Part shown: positions 34,075 to 43,946 of the stretch, in pieces | How positions within the stretch are numbered: position 1 is the first letter of the stretch | Layout: each line of letters begins with the position of its first letter | Origin: Dyadobacter sp. CY343 | Lineage (GTDB): Bacteria; Bacteroidota; Bacteroidia; Cytophagales; Spirosomataceae | Direction: 5' to 3' | DNA length: 64,000 bases | Assembly: GCF_021390335.1 (NCBI RefSeq) | Contig: NZ_JAJUXK010000001.1 | Location: 806,001-870,000, forward strand | The notes under the pieces: model-generated | Told to the model about the DNA's origin: nothing | Databases searched by the model: none | What the model saw: only the letters and a program-made list of their open reading frames with translations | Translations under genes and position numbers: made by a program

Positions 34075-37000
34075 ATGTTTAAACAATTATCAACCTTATT
34101 TTCAGGGCTGGTTATTAGTATTTGCTGTCAGGCGCAGCAGACTTTCCCACAAAATGGCGCGTACGATGAAAGACCAGGCCGCTATGCATTCACTAATGCC
34201 AACATCGTCGTCGATCCTAAAACAACTATCGAGAACGGTACTTTACTGATTGAGAACGGACTGATCAGCCAAGTTGGGAAACAGGTGAAACTGCCAGCCG
34301 GAACAGTAGTCGTGGACTTGAAAGGCAAATACATTTATCCTTCGCTGATTGACCTGGACTCTGATTACGGCATGCCGGAAGCCAAGCGCGACAGGCCGGC
34401 GGGCGGGCGACAAACGCCGCAGCTGGAATCCAATAAAAAGGGTGCATTTGGCTGGAACCAGGCGATACAGGCTGAAAATGACGCCAGTTTGATCTTCACC
34501 CCGGATGCTAAAAAAGCCGCTGATCTGCGTAAAATCGGTTTCGGTACCGTGCTTGTGCATTCGCACGACGGGATCGTGAGAGGAAACGGCGCGCTGGTCA
34601 CGCTAACTGACGAAGCCGCCAACAAAGCACTTCTGAACAGAAAAGCTTCCGCACATTTCTCTTTTAGCAAAGGTACTTCCTCACAAACCTATCCATCGTC
34701 CACAATGGGCGTGGTGGCGCTTTTGAGACAAAATTATTACGACGCAGAATGGTATGCCCGCACTCCGAAAGCGAAAGAGGCCAATCTGTCGCTGGACGCA
34801 TTTAACCAAATCAAAACACTGCCTTCTTTTTTCGAAACAGGTGACAAATACAGTGTGCTGCGGGCTGATAAGGTAGGCGACGAATTTGGAATACAATATA
34901 TTATCAAAGGGGGAGGCGATGAATATCAGCGTATTAATGAAATCAAAGCGACCAAAGCTACGCTGATATTGCCGCTCCAATTTCCGGAAGCTTATGATGT
35001 AGCCGATCCCTGGGACGCAGATGTGATCAGTATGGCGCAGCTGAAACACTGGGAACTGGCGCCTGGAAATGCTTCGCAAGTAGCCAAAGCGCAAATCCCC
35101 TTTGCATTTACTTCGGCGGGAATGAAAAACAAGGCTGACTTTTGGAAAAGCATTAAAACCGCAGTGGAATATGGTCTGCCGAAAGAAAAAGCACTGGAAG
35201 CGCTCACAACCCTGCCGGCTAGCCTGATCAAAGCGGAAAGCCAGATAGGAAGTTTGAAACCAGGGTTGCTTGCTAATTTTATCATTACCTCGGGTGATCT
35301 TTTTGGCAAAGACAATATCATTTATGAAAACTGGATTCAGGGCAAAAAGTTTATTCTGGCACCAATCAATGCACCTGATATTCGCGGTACCTATTCATTA
35401 TCAATCAATAATCAGCCTGGCGGGAAGCTGGAAATTACAGGCTCACCTGAGAAACCGGAGTATAAAGTGATTGTTCAGGATTCGGTAAAAATCACACCGA
35501 AGGCTATTCTTTCAAATGAGTTATTGACACTGGGTTATCAGGCTGACAAAAAATTGCCGGGCATGACCCGCCTCACAGGCTGGCTGACAGGTACTACCTT
35601 ATCCGGGGAGGGCATTTTGCCGACCGGCGCCGCAGTTCCATGGAATGCGACATTGACCCAGAAATTCCAGCAAACTGCTGCTGCTGATACTAATACCATC
35701 ATACCAAAAGAAACCGGCCCGATCCTGTATCCTTTTGTAGGTTTCGGGAATGAACAACTGCCCAAACCGGAGACGGTACTGATTAAAAATGCGACCGTTT
35801 GGACCAATGAACAGGAAGGTATCCTGCAAAATGCAGACGTAATCGTTCAGAATGGGAAGATTACCAAAGTTGGAAAGTCACTGGCTGGACCTTCGGGAGC
35901 TAAGACGATTGACGGTACCGGCAAGCATTTGACCAGCGGTATTATCGACGAGCATTCGCATATTGCCCTTTTTACGATCAATGAAGGCGGGCAAACCAGC
36001 TCTGCGGAAGTAAGGATGAGCGACGTGGTAAATCCTGACGATGTGAATATTTACCGCCAGCTTGCAGGTGGAGTAACAGCTTCCCATTTACTGCACGGTT
36101 CGGCTAACTCGATCGGCGGGCAAAGTGCGATGATTAAGTTGAAATGGGGGGCAAGCCAATCGGAAATGGTATTGCCGGATGTGAAAACGATCAAATTTGC
36201 ATTGGGTGAAAACGTGAAGCAATCCAACTGGGGCGATGTGGCGCGCGTTCGTTTCCCGCAGAGCAGAATGGGCGTGGAGCAGGTTTACTTCGATCATTTT
36301 CTTCGTGCAAAAGATTATGCGAAAAGCTGGAAAAGTTTCAACTCAACCTCCAAAAAGGTAGCTGCAAATGCGCCGAGAAGAGATATTGAATTGGACGCGC
36401 TGGCCGAAATTCTCGATAATCAAAGATTTATCACCTGCCACTCTTACGTACAGTCGGAGATCAATATGCTGATGCATGTGGCTGATTCACTGAAATTTAA
36501 GATCAATACATTCACCCATATTCTGGAAGGCTATAAGCTTGCAGACGGAATGGCAAAACGCGGCATAGGGGGTTCTACTTTCGCGGATTGGTGGGCTTAT
36601 AAAATGGAGGTAAAAGAGGCGATTCCTTATAATGCGGCATTAATGTACCACCAGGGCGTAACCGTCGCGATCAATTCTGATGATGCTGAAATGGCGCGTC
36701 GGTTGAATCAGGAAGCCGCAAAAACGGTCGAATACGGCGGTGTTCCGGAAGAGGAAGCCTGGAAAATGGTGACGCTGAATCCTGCCAAATTACTGCACGT
36801 TGACAACAGAATGGGCAGTATTAAAGCTGGTAAAGACGCCGATCTGGTACTCTGGAACGCGCATCCGCTGTCTATCTACGCCCGTCCCGAATTCACGATG
36901 GTGGAAGGTGCGGTGTATTTTGACAGAAAAAAGGATGAGGAAAAGCAAAAAACCATGCAGCAGGAAAGGGAAAAGCTGATCCAGAAAATGCTGAATGACA

Positions 37001-37104
37001 AAGCAGAAGGCAAACCTACCCAAAAGCCACAAGCCGCTCAGCCTAAAATGTGGCATTGTGAAGATATAGTGGGTGTGCATACCGAGCACGAAGGACACAG
37101 ATAA
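34075..37104 (+). CDS. secreted tandem amidohydrolase-like protein, N-terminal half degenerate
   Basis: 1009 residues with a signal peptide (about 1-20). Two amidohydrolase-superfamily halves follow. In the first (about 25-560) the metal-binding HxH position after the entry strand reads IDLDSDYGMP, so metal binding is probably lost. In the second (about 575-990) IIDEHSHIA supplies HxH, FTHILEGYK a further histidine, and AINSDDAEMARR the catalytic aspartate, like imidazolonepropionase-type enzymes; the end (GSIKAGKDADLVLWN) is the usual beta-sandwich closure. The active half may hydrolyse a cyclic amide or peptide outside the cytoplasm. The next gene starts 6 bases later and is related. Confidence 0.85.
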   Translation: MFKQLSTLFSGLVISICCQAQQTFPQNGAYDERPGRYAFTNANIVVDPKTTIENGTLLIENGLISQVGKQVKLPAGTVVVDLKGKYIYPSLIDLDSDYGMPEAKRDRPAGGRQTPQLESNKKGAFGWNQAIQAENDASLIFTPDAKKAADLRKIGFGTVLVHSHDGIVRGNGALVTLTDEAANKALLNRKASAHFSFSKGTSSQTYPSSTMGVVALLRQNYYDAEWYARTPKAKEANLSLDAFNQIKTLPSFFETGDKYSVLRADKVGDEFGIQYIIKGGGDEYQRINEIKATKATLILPLQFPEAYDVADPWDADVISMAQLKHWELAPGNASQVAKAQIPFAFTSAGMKNKADFWKSIKTAVEYGLPKEKALEALTTLPASLIKAESQIGSLKPGLLANFIITSGDLFGKDNIIYENWIQGKKFILAPINAPDIRGTYSLSINNQPGGKLEITGSPEKPEYKVIVQDSVKITPKAILSNELLTLGYQADKKLPGMTRLTGWLTGTTLSGEGILPTGAAVPWNATLTQKFQQTAAADTNTIIPKETGPILYPFVGFGNEQLPKPETVLIKNATVWTNEQEGILQNADVIVQNGKITKVGKSLAGPSGAKTIDGTGKHLTSGIIDEHSHIALFTINEGGQTSSAEVRMSDVVNPDDVNIYRQLAGGVTASHLLHGSANSIGGQSAMIKLKWGASQSEMVLPDVKTIKFALGENVKQSNWGDVARVRFPQSRMGVEQVYFDHFLRAKDYAKSWKSFNSTSKKVAANAPRRDIELDALAEILDNQRFITCHSYVQSEINMLMHVADSLKFKINTFTHILEGYKLADGMAKRGIGGSTFADWWAYKMEVKEAIPYNAALMYHQGVTVAINSDDAEMARRLNQEAAKTVEYGGVPEEEAWKMVTLNPAKLLHVDNRMGSIKAGKDADLVLWNAHPLSIYARPEFTMVEGAVYFDRKKDEEKQKTMQQEREKLIQKMLNDKAEGKPTQKPQAAQPKMWHCEDIVGVHTEHEGHR

Positions 37105-37109
37105 TCGCT

Positions 37110-38441
37110 ATGACATTTCCTCAAAAAATGATACACAATCCATTCTCCAAGACATTTCTGTTTCTGATTTCGCTTTTCGCAGCAACGGAAACTTTTGCCC
37201 AAAACCCGGCTCCCGCATTGCCTCAGTCGCGCCCCGTGGTGATCACCGGCGCTACGATTCACGTTGGTAACGGACAAGTGATCCAAAACGGCGTAATTGC
37301 TTTTGATAAAGGTTTAATTACTTATTTAGGCGCGGCGGGTTCTAATCCTGCGACTGCAAATGCCGAAATGATAGATGCGAAAGGAAAGCATATTTTTCCG
37401 GGTATTATTTCGCTGAATACGACGGTAGGTTTGCAGGAAGTTGCTTCCGTGCGGGCCACGCTGGATTTCAATGAGGTAGGAGAGATCAATCCGCACGTTC
37501 GCGCGCTGGTGGCTTATAATACTGACTCTGAGGTAATACCAACTTTGCGCGGAAACGGGATCCTGGTTTCCCAGGCCGTTCCACAAGGCGGTGTGATTTC
37601 TGGCTCGTCTTCGGTTTTTTATAGCGACGGCTGGAATTGGGAAGATGCGGTTTTGAAAAAAGACGATGGTATCTGGCTCAGCTGGCCGCCGTTTCTGGCA
37701 AGCACTTTTAACTATGAAGATTTTTCTGTTTCGGTTAAAAGAAATGAAAAAAGACAGGAAACGATCGATCTCATTAAATCTACTTTCTCTGAGGCCAAAG
37801 GCTATATGGAAGTTGCGGAGCCTGCGACTGTAAACTTGCGACTGGCTGCAATGAAGCCACTTTTTGCCGGCACAGCCAATCTTTACATTCGCGCGGATTA
37901 TGCCAAGGATATTATAGAAGCTGTAAAAACTGCGCGGGAGGCTGGTATTAAAAGGGTAGTGATTGTGGGCGGTGACGAGTCTTTCAAGGTCGCTGCTTTC
38001 CTGAAAGAAAACCAGGTCCCGGTGGTTTTGAATCCTACTCACAGACTGCCAGGGCGCGTCGATGAAAATGTGTACCTGCCTTACGAACTGCCTGGTATGC
38101 TTCACAAAGCCGGCGTGAAAGTGGCTATTACTTACGCGGACGAATGGTGGCGGACACGGAATCTGGCTTTTATGGCGGGTACTTCGTCAGGATTCAGCGA
38201 CGTTTCTCCCGAAGATGCACTTCAATTTGTGACTAAAAATGCAGCCGAAATAATCGGTGCGGAAAGAGAGATAGGGACACTGGAAAAAGGCAAGCACGCC
38301 TCACTGATCGTTTCTCAGGGAGATATCCTCGATATGCGCGGAAATTCAGTTGAAATGGTATTCGTAAAAGGCGGGAAAGTGAATCTCGACGACAAGCAGA
38401 AGCGGCTTTACGAGAAGTATAAAACGAAGTATGGGAAGTAA
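37110..38441 (+). CDS. secreted amidohydrolase-like protein lacking the HxH metal site
   Basis: 443 residues with a signal peptide ending near ETFAQ; a start at the inner ATG (37128) is also possible. The fold is recognisable from the N-terminal sandwich (ITGATIHVGNGQVIQNG), FPGIISLNTTVGL, and the closing REIGTLEKGKHASLIVSQGD. Where active enzymes have G-x-I-D-x-H-x-H the sequence is ISLNTTVG, so the binuclear site is missing its first two histidines. It follows the 1009-residue protein by 6 bases and is presumably co-translated; the two may form a complex in which only the second half of the larger protein is catalytic. Confidence 0.82.
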   Translation: MTFPQKMIHNPFSKTFLFLISLFAATETFAQNPAPALPQSRPVVITGATIHVGNGQVIQNGVIAFDKGLITYLGAAGSNPATANAEMIDAKGKHIFPGIISLNTTVGLQEVASVRATLDFNEVGEINPHVRALVAYNTDSEVIPTLRGNGILVSQAVPQGGVISGSSSVFYSDGWNWEDAVLKKDDGIWLSWPPFLASTFNYEDFSVSVKRNEKRQETIDLIKSTFSEAKGYMEVAEPATVNLRLAAMKPLFAGTANLYIRADYAKDIIEAVKTAREAGIKRVVIVGGDESFKVAAFLKENQVPVVLNPTHRLPGRVDENVYLPYELPGMLHKAGVKVAITYADEWWRTRNLAFMAGTSSGFSDVSPEDALQFVTKNAAEIIGAEREIGTLEKGKHASLIVSQGDILDMRGNSVEMVFVKGGKVNLDDKQKRLYEKYKTKYGK

Positions 38442-38447
38442 AAACTT

Positions 38448-38843
38448 CTAGTCGACGAATTTGCCCGGGTTTTGATAACTCAAATCCGGGACTTTCAAGA
38501 AATCTTTGTCGTTGTCGGCTAACAATGTGAGGTTGTTGACTATTGCAGTGGCTGCAATGATGGCATCGGGTAGTTTGAGCCTGTGAGACATTCGGATCTG
38601 AACTGTCTTATCGATGACCTCTTGTGAAATCCCTATTACATTCGAATTAACTGCAAAATTGTCGTAAACCTCCTTATCAGAAGGATTGGCTGGATTCCAT
38701 ACACGCAGTTCAATTTCTGAGACAAATGATATATTACATTGATCGTCAAGGATTTGATCCATATATTCCAGGGCCGCAGCTGTGAAATTTCCGTTCAGGT
38801 ATTTTATAACCGCACTGGTGTCAATTAAATACCTTTCTCCCAT
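38448..38843 (-). CDS. PIN-domain toxin, VapC-like
   Basis: 131 residues. PIN-domain acidic residues are visible: YLIDTSAVIKYL (D at about 8), VSEIEL (E about 43), KLPDAIIAATA (D about 94) and LLADNDKDF (D about 113). VapC toxins cleave tRNA or rRNA at low specificity sites. Its start overlaps the end of the upstream small gene by 19 bases, the usual antitoxin-toxin arrangement. It converges with the amidohydrolase genes, ending 7 bases from their stop. Confidence 0.88.
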   Translation of the reverse strand: MGERYLIDTSAVIKYLNGNFTAAALEYMDQILDDQCNISFVSEIELRVWNPANPSDKEVYDNFAVNSNVIGISQEVIDKTVQIRMSHRLKLPDAIIAATAIVNNLTLLADNDKDFLKVPDLSYQNPGKFVD

Positions 38844-39025
38844 TCGTTTCTTAGTGAGATAAGTTGTTGATCAATAGCAGCGGCACTCATAGGAGCCTGG
38901 ACCTTGGTCCGTAGAGAAGAAATATTAGATCTTTTTTTGAGCACCCGGATCAAATGCATTTCTTCCATATCCATCAAAAGCTTCATCGCTTTCTTATCTG
39001 TAATCTCAATTTCGATGGTTTCCAT
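38825..39025 (-). CDS. antitoxin partner of the PIN toxin
   Basis: 66 residues. IEIEITDKKAMKLLMDMEEMHLIRVLKK has the short strand followed by helix seen in small Bacteroidota antitoxins, while the polar C-terminal tail (about 40-66) is suited to wrap around the toxin. It precedes the PIN gene and overlaps it by 19 bases on the minus strand. It probably neutralises the toxin and represses the operon. Sequence alone does not assign it to a named antitoxin class. Confidence 0.78.
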   Translation of the reverse strand: METIEIEITDKKAMKLLMDMEEMHLIRVLKKRSNISSLRTKVQAPMSAAAIDQQLISLRNEWEKGI

Positions 39026-39060
39026 AACGTATCTGTTTTAACCAAAAATACAAAATCGAA

Positions 39061-39900
39061 CTAATCTGCGCTAATCAAATATATCCCATCTTCCGCAATC
39101 CGGATCATGCCTTGTTTGTAAAGACCGCCGATCGCTTTTTTGAAGACTTTCTTACTGATTTGCAGTTGTTTATAGATATCCTCCGGCGAACTGCTGTCGG
39201 AAAGATTGAGGTAGCCTCCGCCCTTTTGAACCAGCTCCATAATCAGTTTGCCCGATGGTTCGATTGTTTCTGCAACGCTTTTTTGAAGGCTGATATCCAG
39301 TCTGTTGTCTTCCCGGATCCTTTTTACAAAACCTTTCAGACTGTCGCCAACTTTCAGTTCCCGAAATACTTCGTTTCCGTAGATCAAACCGCGGTGAAAT
39401 TGGTTCACGATCGCATTGAAACCCAGATCTGTTTTGTGGAAAATCAGCAGATCCACTTCGTCTCCTTCCTTAACGGTCAGCCTCTCATTATCAAGAAATC
39501 GGTCAATTTTTGTTGAAGCCAGCAGCCTTGAACTTTTCTGGTCGAGATAGAGAAATACCACGTGCCACTCACCGATCTCCATGGGCGTGATCTGCTCGCG
39601 GAATGGTACAAAAAGGTCTTTTATCAAACCCCAATCCAGAAAAGCACCATATTCCGAAACATCCTTCACTTCCAGGAAGGCAAATTCATTGCGGATAATC
39701 TTTGGAGTTTGCGTAGTAGCCACCGGCCGGTCTTCCGAATCGAGGTAAACGAATACCCTGATCTCATCACCCACCTGCATTTCGTCTGTAAGATATTGGT
39801 TAGGCAAAAGCACTTCTTCACCTTCTACGTCGCTGAGAAACATGCCGACGCTTGTTACTCTTTCAATAGTGAGGTGATTATATTTTCCGATAAAAAGCAT
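39061..39900 (-). CDS. CvfB-like S1 RNA-binding protein
   Basis: 279 residues. Tandem S1-like OB folds are visible: VTSVGMFLSDVEGEEVLLP, FAFLEVKDVSEYGAFLDWGLIKDLFVP, and a third near FVKRIREDNRLDISLQK. The C-terminal 65 residues (SPEDIYKQLQISKKVFKKAIGGLYKQG) form the winged-helix domain typical of CvfB/YitL. The family binds RNA and affects virulence genes in Staphylococcus; its function in Bacteroidota is not known. It has no obvious operon partner: the toxin-antitoxin pair ends 36 bases away and the receptor gene starts beyond. Confidence 0.9.
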   Translation of the reverse strand: MLFIGKYNHLTIERVTSVGMFLSDVEGEEVLLPNQYLTDEMQVGDEIRVFVYLDSEDRPVATTQTPKIIRNEFAFLEVKDVSEYGAFLDWGLIKDLFVPFREQITPMEIGEWHVVFLYLDQKSSRLLASTKIDRFLDNERLTVKEGDEVDLLIFHKTDLGFNAIVNQFHRGLIYGNEVFRELKVGDSLKGFVKRIREDNRLDISLQKSVAETIEPSGKLIMELVQKGGGYLNLSDSSSPEDIYKQLQISKKVFKKAIGGLYKQGMIRIAEDGIYLISAD

Positions 39901-39949
39901 TATGATTGTTCAGTTGTATGTCGCAAAGGTAATGTTTTCAGCGCGACTA

Positions 39950-42355
39950 TCATTCCTCGTCGCCGCCGCCGTCGCCTTGTTTGTCCAAACTCTGCCTTTC
40001 TTTCGAGCGGTTGAGCCTGTAAGATACCGTCACCAAAAACTGCCTCGGGCGCCACTGGAATTCGGATCTTGAATAGTAGCCGGCATTCTCGATAATACTC
40101 CGGCGCTTGTTGGAATTCAGCAAATCGCGGACGCTGGCTGTAACCGTTCCCCTGCCTTTGAGAATATCTTTGGAAAGCCCAAGATCAATAAAATAGATCG
40201 ACAAATCCCTTCCCTGAGTAGTACGACGCGGCGCGCGGTAGTTGAACGAAGACTGAAAATCGACTGATTTAAATAAGGTAAGTCGGGAGGAAAAGCGGCT
40301 GGTCCAGGAATACGTGTCGCTTTCATACAACTTATCATTATAAAAACCCTGGTTCATCGCCCGGAATACATTCGCATTGGCGGTCAGTTTCCACCAGGGG
40401 GCAGGATCGTAGGTAAGGTTGAATTCAAATCCGTAAGAATCCCCGGTTGACAGGTTGATCGGAGTTACTGTTGTAAATCCTGTCGAATCTACCGAAGTAA
40501 TGTTCTCAACTACGCCCAGCCGGTGGCGGTAATACACACTCGATAGAAGTGTCCCTTTTTCCATATTCAGCAAATGCCCTGCCTCAAACGAATGCGTGAA
40601 TTCCGGATTCAAAAGGGGGTTACCCGAACGGAAAACCCTCGAATCGCTGAAATTTGAGAATGGGAGCAAATCCCGGAAGTTGGGGCGGCTCAGCCGGTAA
40701 CTGTAACTCAATTGCAAAGTCTGCGCATCTTGCAACTTGTAGGAAAGGTGCAGGCTAGGGAATAGGTTAAAGTATTTCCTGTGATTGGTTACAGCCGTTT
40801 TCTTGAGTTCAGTCAAAATGTCCGTGTATTCACCGCGTAAGCCTGCCTGCACGAAAACCTTCCCGAACTGGCTGCTTGCCATCGCGTAACCTGCATGTAT
40901 CCTTTCATCATAAGCCAGCATATTGTCGAAATTGGGCAGGATAATCCAGTTCATTTCCTCATTTTGCTGATGTACCGAAAAATCGTTGTCGAGCTGGCGA
41001 ATGGAGCTTTTCAAACCTACTTCCATTTTTCCGTCTTTGCCGAGGGGGTGAATGTAATCCAACTGCGCCAGGAAATTCCGTTCGTCTTCCGTATTAAATG
41101 CCCGCTGCACGATCCGCGTCGCATCATTATCGGAAAATTCATTGTATTTGGCTGCTTCCGTTTCGTCACTCAATATGTATTTAGCATCAAAAGAGAGACT
41201 TTGTCCTTTTCGTTCGAAAGTCTTTTTGTAGTTCAAGGCAGCTTCGATATTAGTCCTGGGCTCCGTTTCCCGTTCTTCCCGCACCACAGTGCTGGTGAGG
41301 ATATTGTTAAAATCAAAATCGCGGTATTGCAGGGTAGATCTGTTGTCATTCTGCGAGTTACGATAGGAGAGGGTCCCGGTGAGGGTGTTGAAATTATTGA
41401 TAAAATAATCCATTCCCACCATCACACTATTGGAATATCCGGAGCGGGTACGATTGGTATTTGATTCATAAACAAAGCTCGTATCCGCACTGCTGTACTC
41501 CTGTCGGGAATTCCCTTTCCCAGGCCCCTCGCGGTACATCAGGCCATAATTGGCGATGAAGTTGACTTTTTTGCGACGATAATTCAGATTAAAAGAGCCG
41601 CCGAAATTGGAGGGATAACCCGCAGTTCCCGTGAAAGAACCGTTGAGACCATACCTGATATTTTTCTTCATCACGATATTCAGAATCCCCACTTCACCCT
41701 CTGCATCGTAGCGCGACGAAGGATTTGTTATGATCTCGATGCTTTCGATCAGATCGCCTGGTATCTGGCGCAATGCTTCGGCCGGATTCAAGCCAACCAT
41801 TCCTGATTGTTTACCATCGATCAGGATCCGCACATTCTGGCTCCCTCTTAGTGCCACATTACCTTCCACATCCACCGTCACCGAGGGCATATTATTCAGG
41901 ATATCAGATGCATTGCTGCCGATATTGCTCAGGTCTTTCCCAACGTTAAAAACGCGTTTGTCCAATTGCAGGTCCATCTGACTTTTTTCGCCACGCACTA
42001 CCAGTTCTTCCAGGTTCCTTGCGTCGGAAACCATCGCAACTACACCGATATCTACACTTTTGCCAGCTACATTAATATTCGGCACCAGCTTCTCCCGCAA
42101 TGCAAGAAATGTGATCTTGATGAAGTAATTCCCCGGGTCAGCTGGGATCTTGAAAATCCCGTTTTCGTCGGAAGTACTTCCGCCGATCAAGGTTGAATCT
42201 TTAGAACCGTAGAGTGCAACATTCGCAAAAGGAACGGGCCGCTTGTCTGCATCTTCCAGTTTACCGGAAATAGTAAATGCGGCTGGTTCTTCCTGCGCGT
42301 ATCCGGAGTAGGCGAAGAGCGTTAATAGGAGGAATGAGAGCAATGATTTTTGCAT
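39950..42355 (-). CDS. TonB-dependent-receptor-like outer membrane protein (outer membrane beta-barrel family)
   Basis: 801 residues from the ATG at 42355; the longer frame to 42394 lacks a sensible leader. Signal peptide (about 1-20), then a carboxypeptidase-regulatory-like domain (about 22-105: FTISGKLEDADKRPVPFANVALYG). A plug domain follows (about 125-225, with NMPSVTVDVEGNVALRG and IEIITNPSSRYDAEGE), then a long beta-barrel of the OMP_b-brl_3 type. There is no SusD partner gene, unlike 59838. Such receptors import siderophores, peptides or oligomers with TonB energy. The regulator and substrate are unknown. Confidence 0.92.
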   Translation of the reverse strand: MQKSLLSFLLLTLFAYSGYAQEEPAAFTISGKLEDADKRPVPFANVALYGSKDSTLIGGSTSDENGIFKIPADPGNYFIKITFLALREKLVPNINVAGKSVDIGVVAMVSDARNLEELVVRGEKSQMDLQLDKRVFNVGKDLSNIGSNASDILNNMPSVTVDVEGNVALRGSQNVRILIDGKQSGMVGLNPAEALRQIPGDLIESIEIITNPSSRYDAEGEVGILNIVMKKNIRYGLNGSFTGTAGYPSNFGGSFNLNYRRKKVNFIANYGLMYREGPGKGNSRQEYSSADTSFVYESNTNRTRSGYSNSVMVGMDYFINNFNTLTGTLSYRNSQNDNRSTLQYRDFDFNNILTSTVVREERETEPRTNIEAALNYKKTFERKGQSLSFDAKYILSDETEAAKYNEFSDNDATRIVQRAFNTEDERNFLAQLDYIHPLGKDGKMEVGLKSSIRQLDNDFSVHQQNEEMNWIILPNFDNMLAYDERIHAGYAMASSQFGKVFVQAGLRGEYTDILTELKKTAVTNHRKYFNLFPSLHLSYKLQDAQTLQLSYSYRLSRPNFRDLLPFSNFSDSRVFRSGNPLLNPEFTHSFEAGHLLNMEKGTLLSSVYYRHRLGVVENITSVDSTGFTTVTPINLSTGDSYGFEFNLTYDPAPWWKLTANANVFRAMNQGFYNDKLYESDTYSWTSRFSSRLTLFKSVDFQSSFNYRAPRRTTQGRDLSIYFIDLGLSKDILKGRGTVTASVRDLLNSNKRRSIIENAGYYSRSEFQWRPRQFLVTVSYRLNRSKERQSLDKQGDGGGDEE

Positions 42356-42504
42356 AACGAATGAGTTATCGCGACAGCAAGCAAATGCCGCCACTCAGTA
42401 AGTTGAAGGTGGTAAGTAGATTAGATAGGAAAATCGGGTGGAGGTTTAACAGAAAATTTAATCCTGTTGAATTTTACTGTTAAAAAGCTATGCCAGAGAA
42501 AGTT

Positions 42505-42544
42505 AAAAGCCCCGCTATTCAGCTGTTACTGAATGCGGGGGCTT
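42505..42544 (-). terminator. intrinsic terminator of the RND efflux operon
   Basis: On the minus strand AAGCCCCCGCATTCAG pairs with CTGAATAGCGGGGCTT across a 6-base loop, followed by TTTTAA. It lies 23 bases after the tolC-like stop. Confidence 0.75.
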
Positions 42545-42566
42545 CCTTTGATTTCTTTATTTACAA

Positions 42567-43898
42567 TTACTGCAATGTATTGCTCAGTCTTTTCAGCTCG
42601 ATTTCTGCGGCTTTCGCTGCATAATTCAGGTTAATCAACCGATATCCGGCGTCTTCAAAACTCCGCTGGGCTTCCCTTACGTCGATGATAGTTGCTTGAA
42701 TGAGCTCAAACCGTTGTAATGTAAGATCAAGCAGTTGCCTGCTCAACGCGTAATTTTGCTGTTGTGTTGCGAGTTGCTGCAATGAGCTCAGGTAAGTCTG
42801 GTACATTTTGACAACACCCGCATTGTAATCTCTCAAAATCACATTCTTCTGGATCTTGGCGGTGGAAGTATTGATTTCCGCAGCCTGTTGCTGTCTTTTA
42901 AACGAAGATCCGTTGTAAATGGGAACAGCTAAGGTAATACCGGCATTTGGTCCGAGAGACCGGTTAAGTAAGGTAAAACCGGCGGCGGTCTGGTTGCGGG
43001 AGTAGTTGTAGGCAGTGTTTAATCTCACCGAAGGATACCGTAGCGCCGCAGTTTCCCGCACGATCAGCTCGTTAATGCGGATCTGGTGGTCGGCCGCTTT
43101 TACGTCGGCATTCAATGCAAGCCGGTCGAGGATCGGTTCAAGTTTAAGATTGAGGTCAACTGTGATCGTATCTCTGATCGTGACTGCGGCTTTTGTATCG
43201 AGGGTCAATATGCGCAGTAACTCGGTTTTGGCAACCTGAGCGATCATTTCCTGGTCCCGGAAGGTCTGATTAAGGGTATTAACGTCGATCTGCGCCTGAA
43301 AAATATCTGCATTATTGGCCATACCCGCCTCTTTTCTCACCTGCAAAATTTCTAACCTCTTTTCGGAAGCCTGGATGGAAGCGCGTAACGTATTCAGGTA
43401 GCTCAACTGGCGAACTACATCATAATAGCTCGTCATTACCAATGCTATTGTATTCTGTATCTGCGAGTTAAGTAGTTCCTGGCTCTGGTATTGCAGCTCA
43501 GCCAAACGCTTTTTGGTAGAACGAACCCTTTTCCCATTATACAGCAATATACTCGCCGACACGCTTGCCTGCGTATTGTTACCCGCCGCCGCGCTCCGGT
43601 TGATCTCGGTACCGTTGTTCAGTTTCTGATTAACCTCGGTAATTTGTTCGGTATTGGAGGCATTTGCTGCTACCAGGGGCAGGCCGCCGGCTACACCATA
43701 ATGGTTTAGTACTGTATTTACTTCTACATTGTTTTTTGCAATCTCAATTTCATAACTGTTTTTCAGCGCGGTAGCGATCGCAGCATCGAGTGTAAGCGAC
43801 AGACTATCAGGTGACTGAAAACAAAATGCGTTGCTTCCGCAAAGCAGGATACCAATCAGAAGATGCGTTTTGTTCTTAAAAATTTTGAGCGGGTTCAT
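42567..43898 (-). CDS. TolC-family outer membrane efflux protein
   Basis: 443 residues. Signal peptide (about 1-27), then SLTLDAAIATALKNSYEIEIAKNN, the standard opening of outer membrane efflux proteins, and two internally similar halves rich in long heptad helices (for example LQYQSQELLNSQIQNTIALV and the second half NTSTAKIQKNVILRDYN). It would form the trimeric exit duct for the pump encoded just upstream. Third gene of the adaptor-pump-duct operon, 48 bases after the pump gene, and followed by a terminator. Confidence 0.92.
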   Translation of the reverse strand: MNPLKIFKNKTHLLIGILLCGSNAFCFQSPDSLSLTLDAAIATALKNSYEIEIAKNNVEVNTVLNHYGVAGGLPLVAANASNTEQITEVNQKLNNGTEINRSAAAGNNTQASVSASILLYNGKRVRSTKKRLAELQYQSQELLNSQIQNTIALVMTSYYDVVRQLSYLNTLRASIQASEKRLEILQVRKEAGMANNADIFQAQIDVNTLNQTFRDQEMIAQVAKTELLRILTLDTKAAVTIRDTITVDLNLKLEPILDRLALNADVKAADHQIRINELIVRETAALRYPSVRLNTAYNYSRNQTAAGFTLLNRSLGPNAGITLAVPIYNGSSFKRQQQAAEINTSTAKIQKNVILRDYNAGVVKMYQTYLSSLQQLATQQQNYALSRQLLDLTLQRFELIQATIIDVREAQRSFEDAGYRLINLNYAAKAAEIELKRLSNTLQ

Positions 43899-43946
43899 GC
43901 AAAAACAAATGGATTTTTATAAAAAGGAATAGGAAATAGCCCGGAG

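Noticed and set aside
33965-34249. 94-codon plus-strand frame running into the amidohydrolase start
   Set aside because: It overlaps the signal peptide region of the supported gene in another frame and has no family resemblance.
37326-38105. 259-codon minus-strand frame opposite the second amidohydrolase gene
   Set aside because: Antisense shadow of a coding region with clear family motifs; composition is basic and unstructured.
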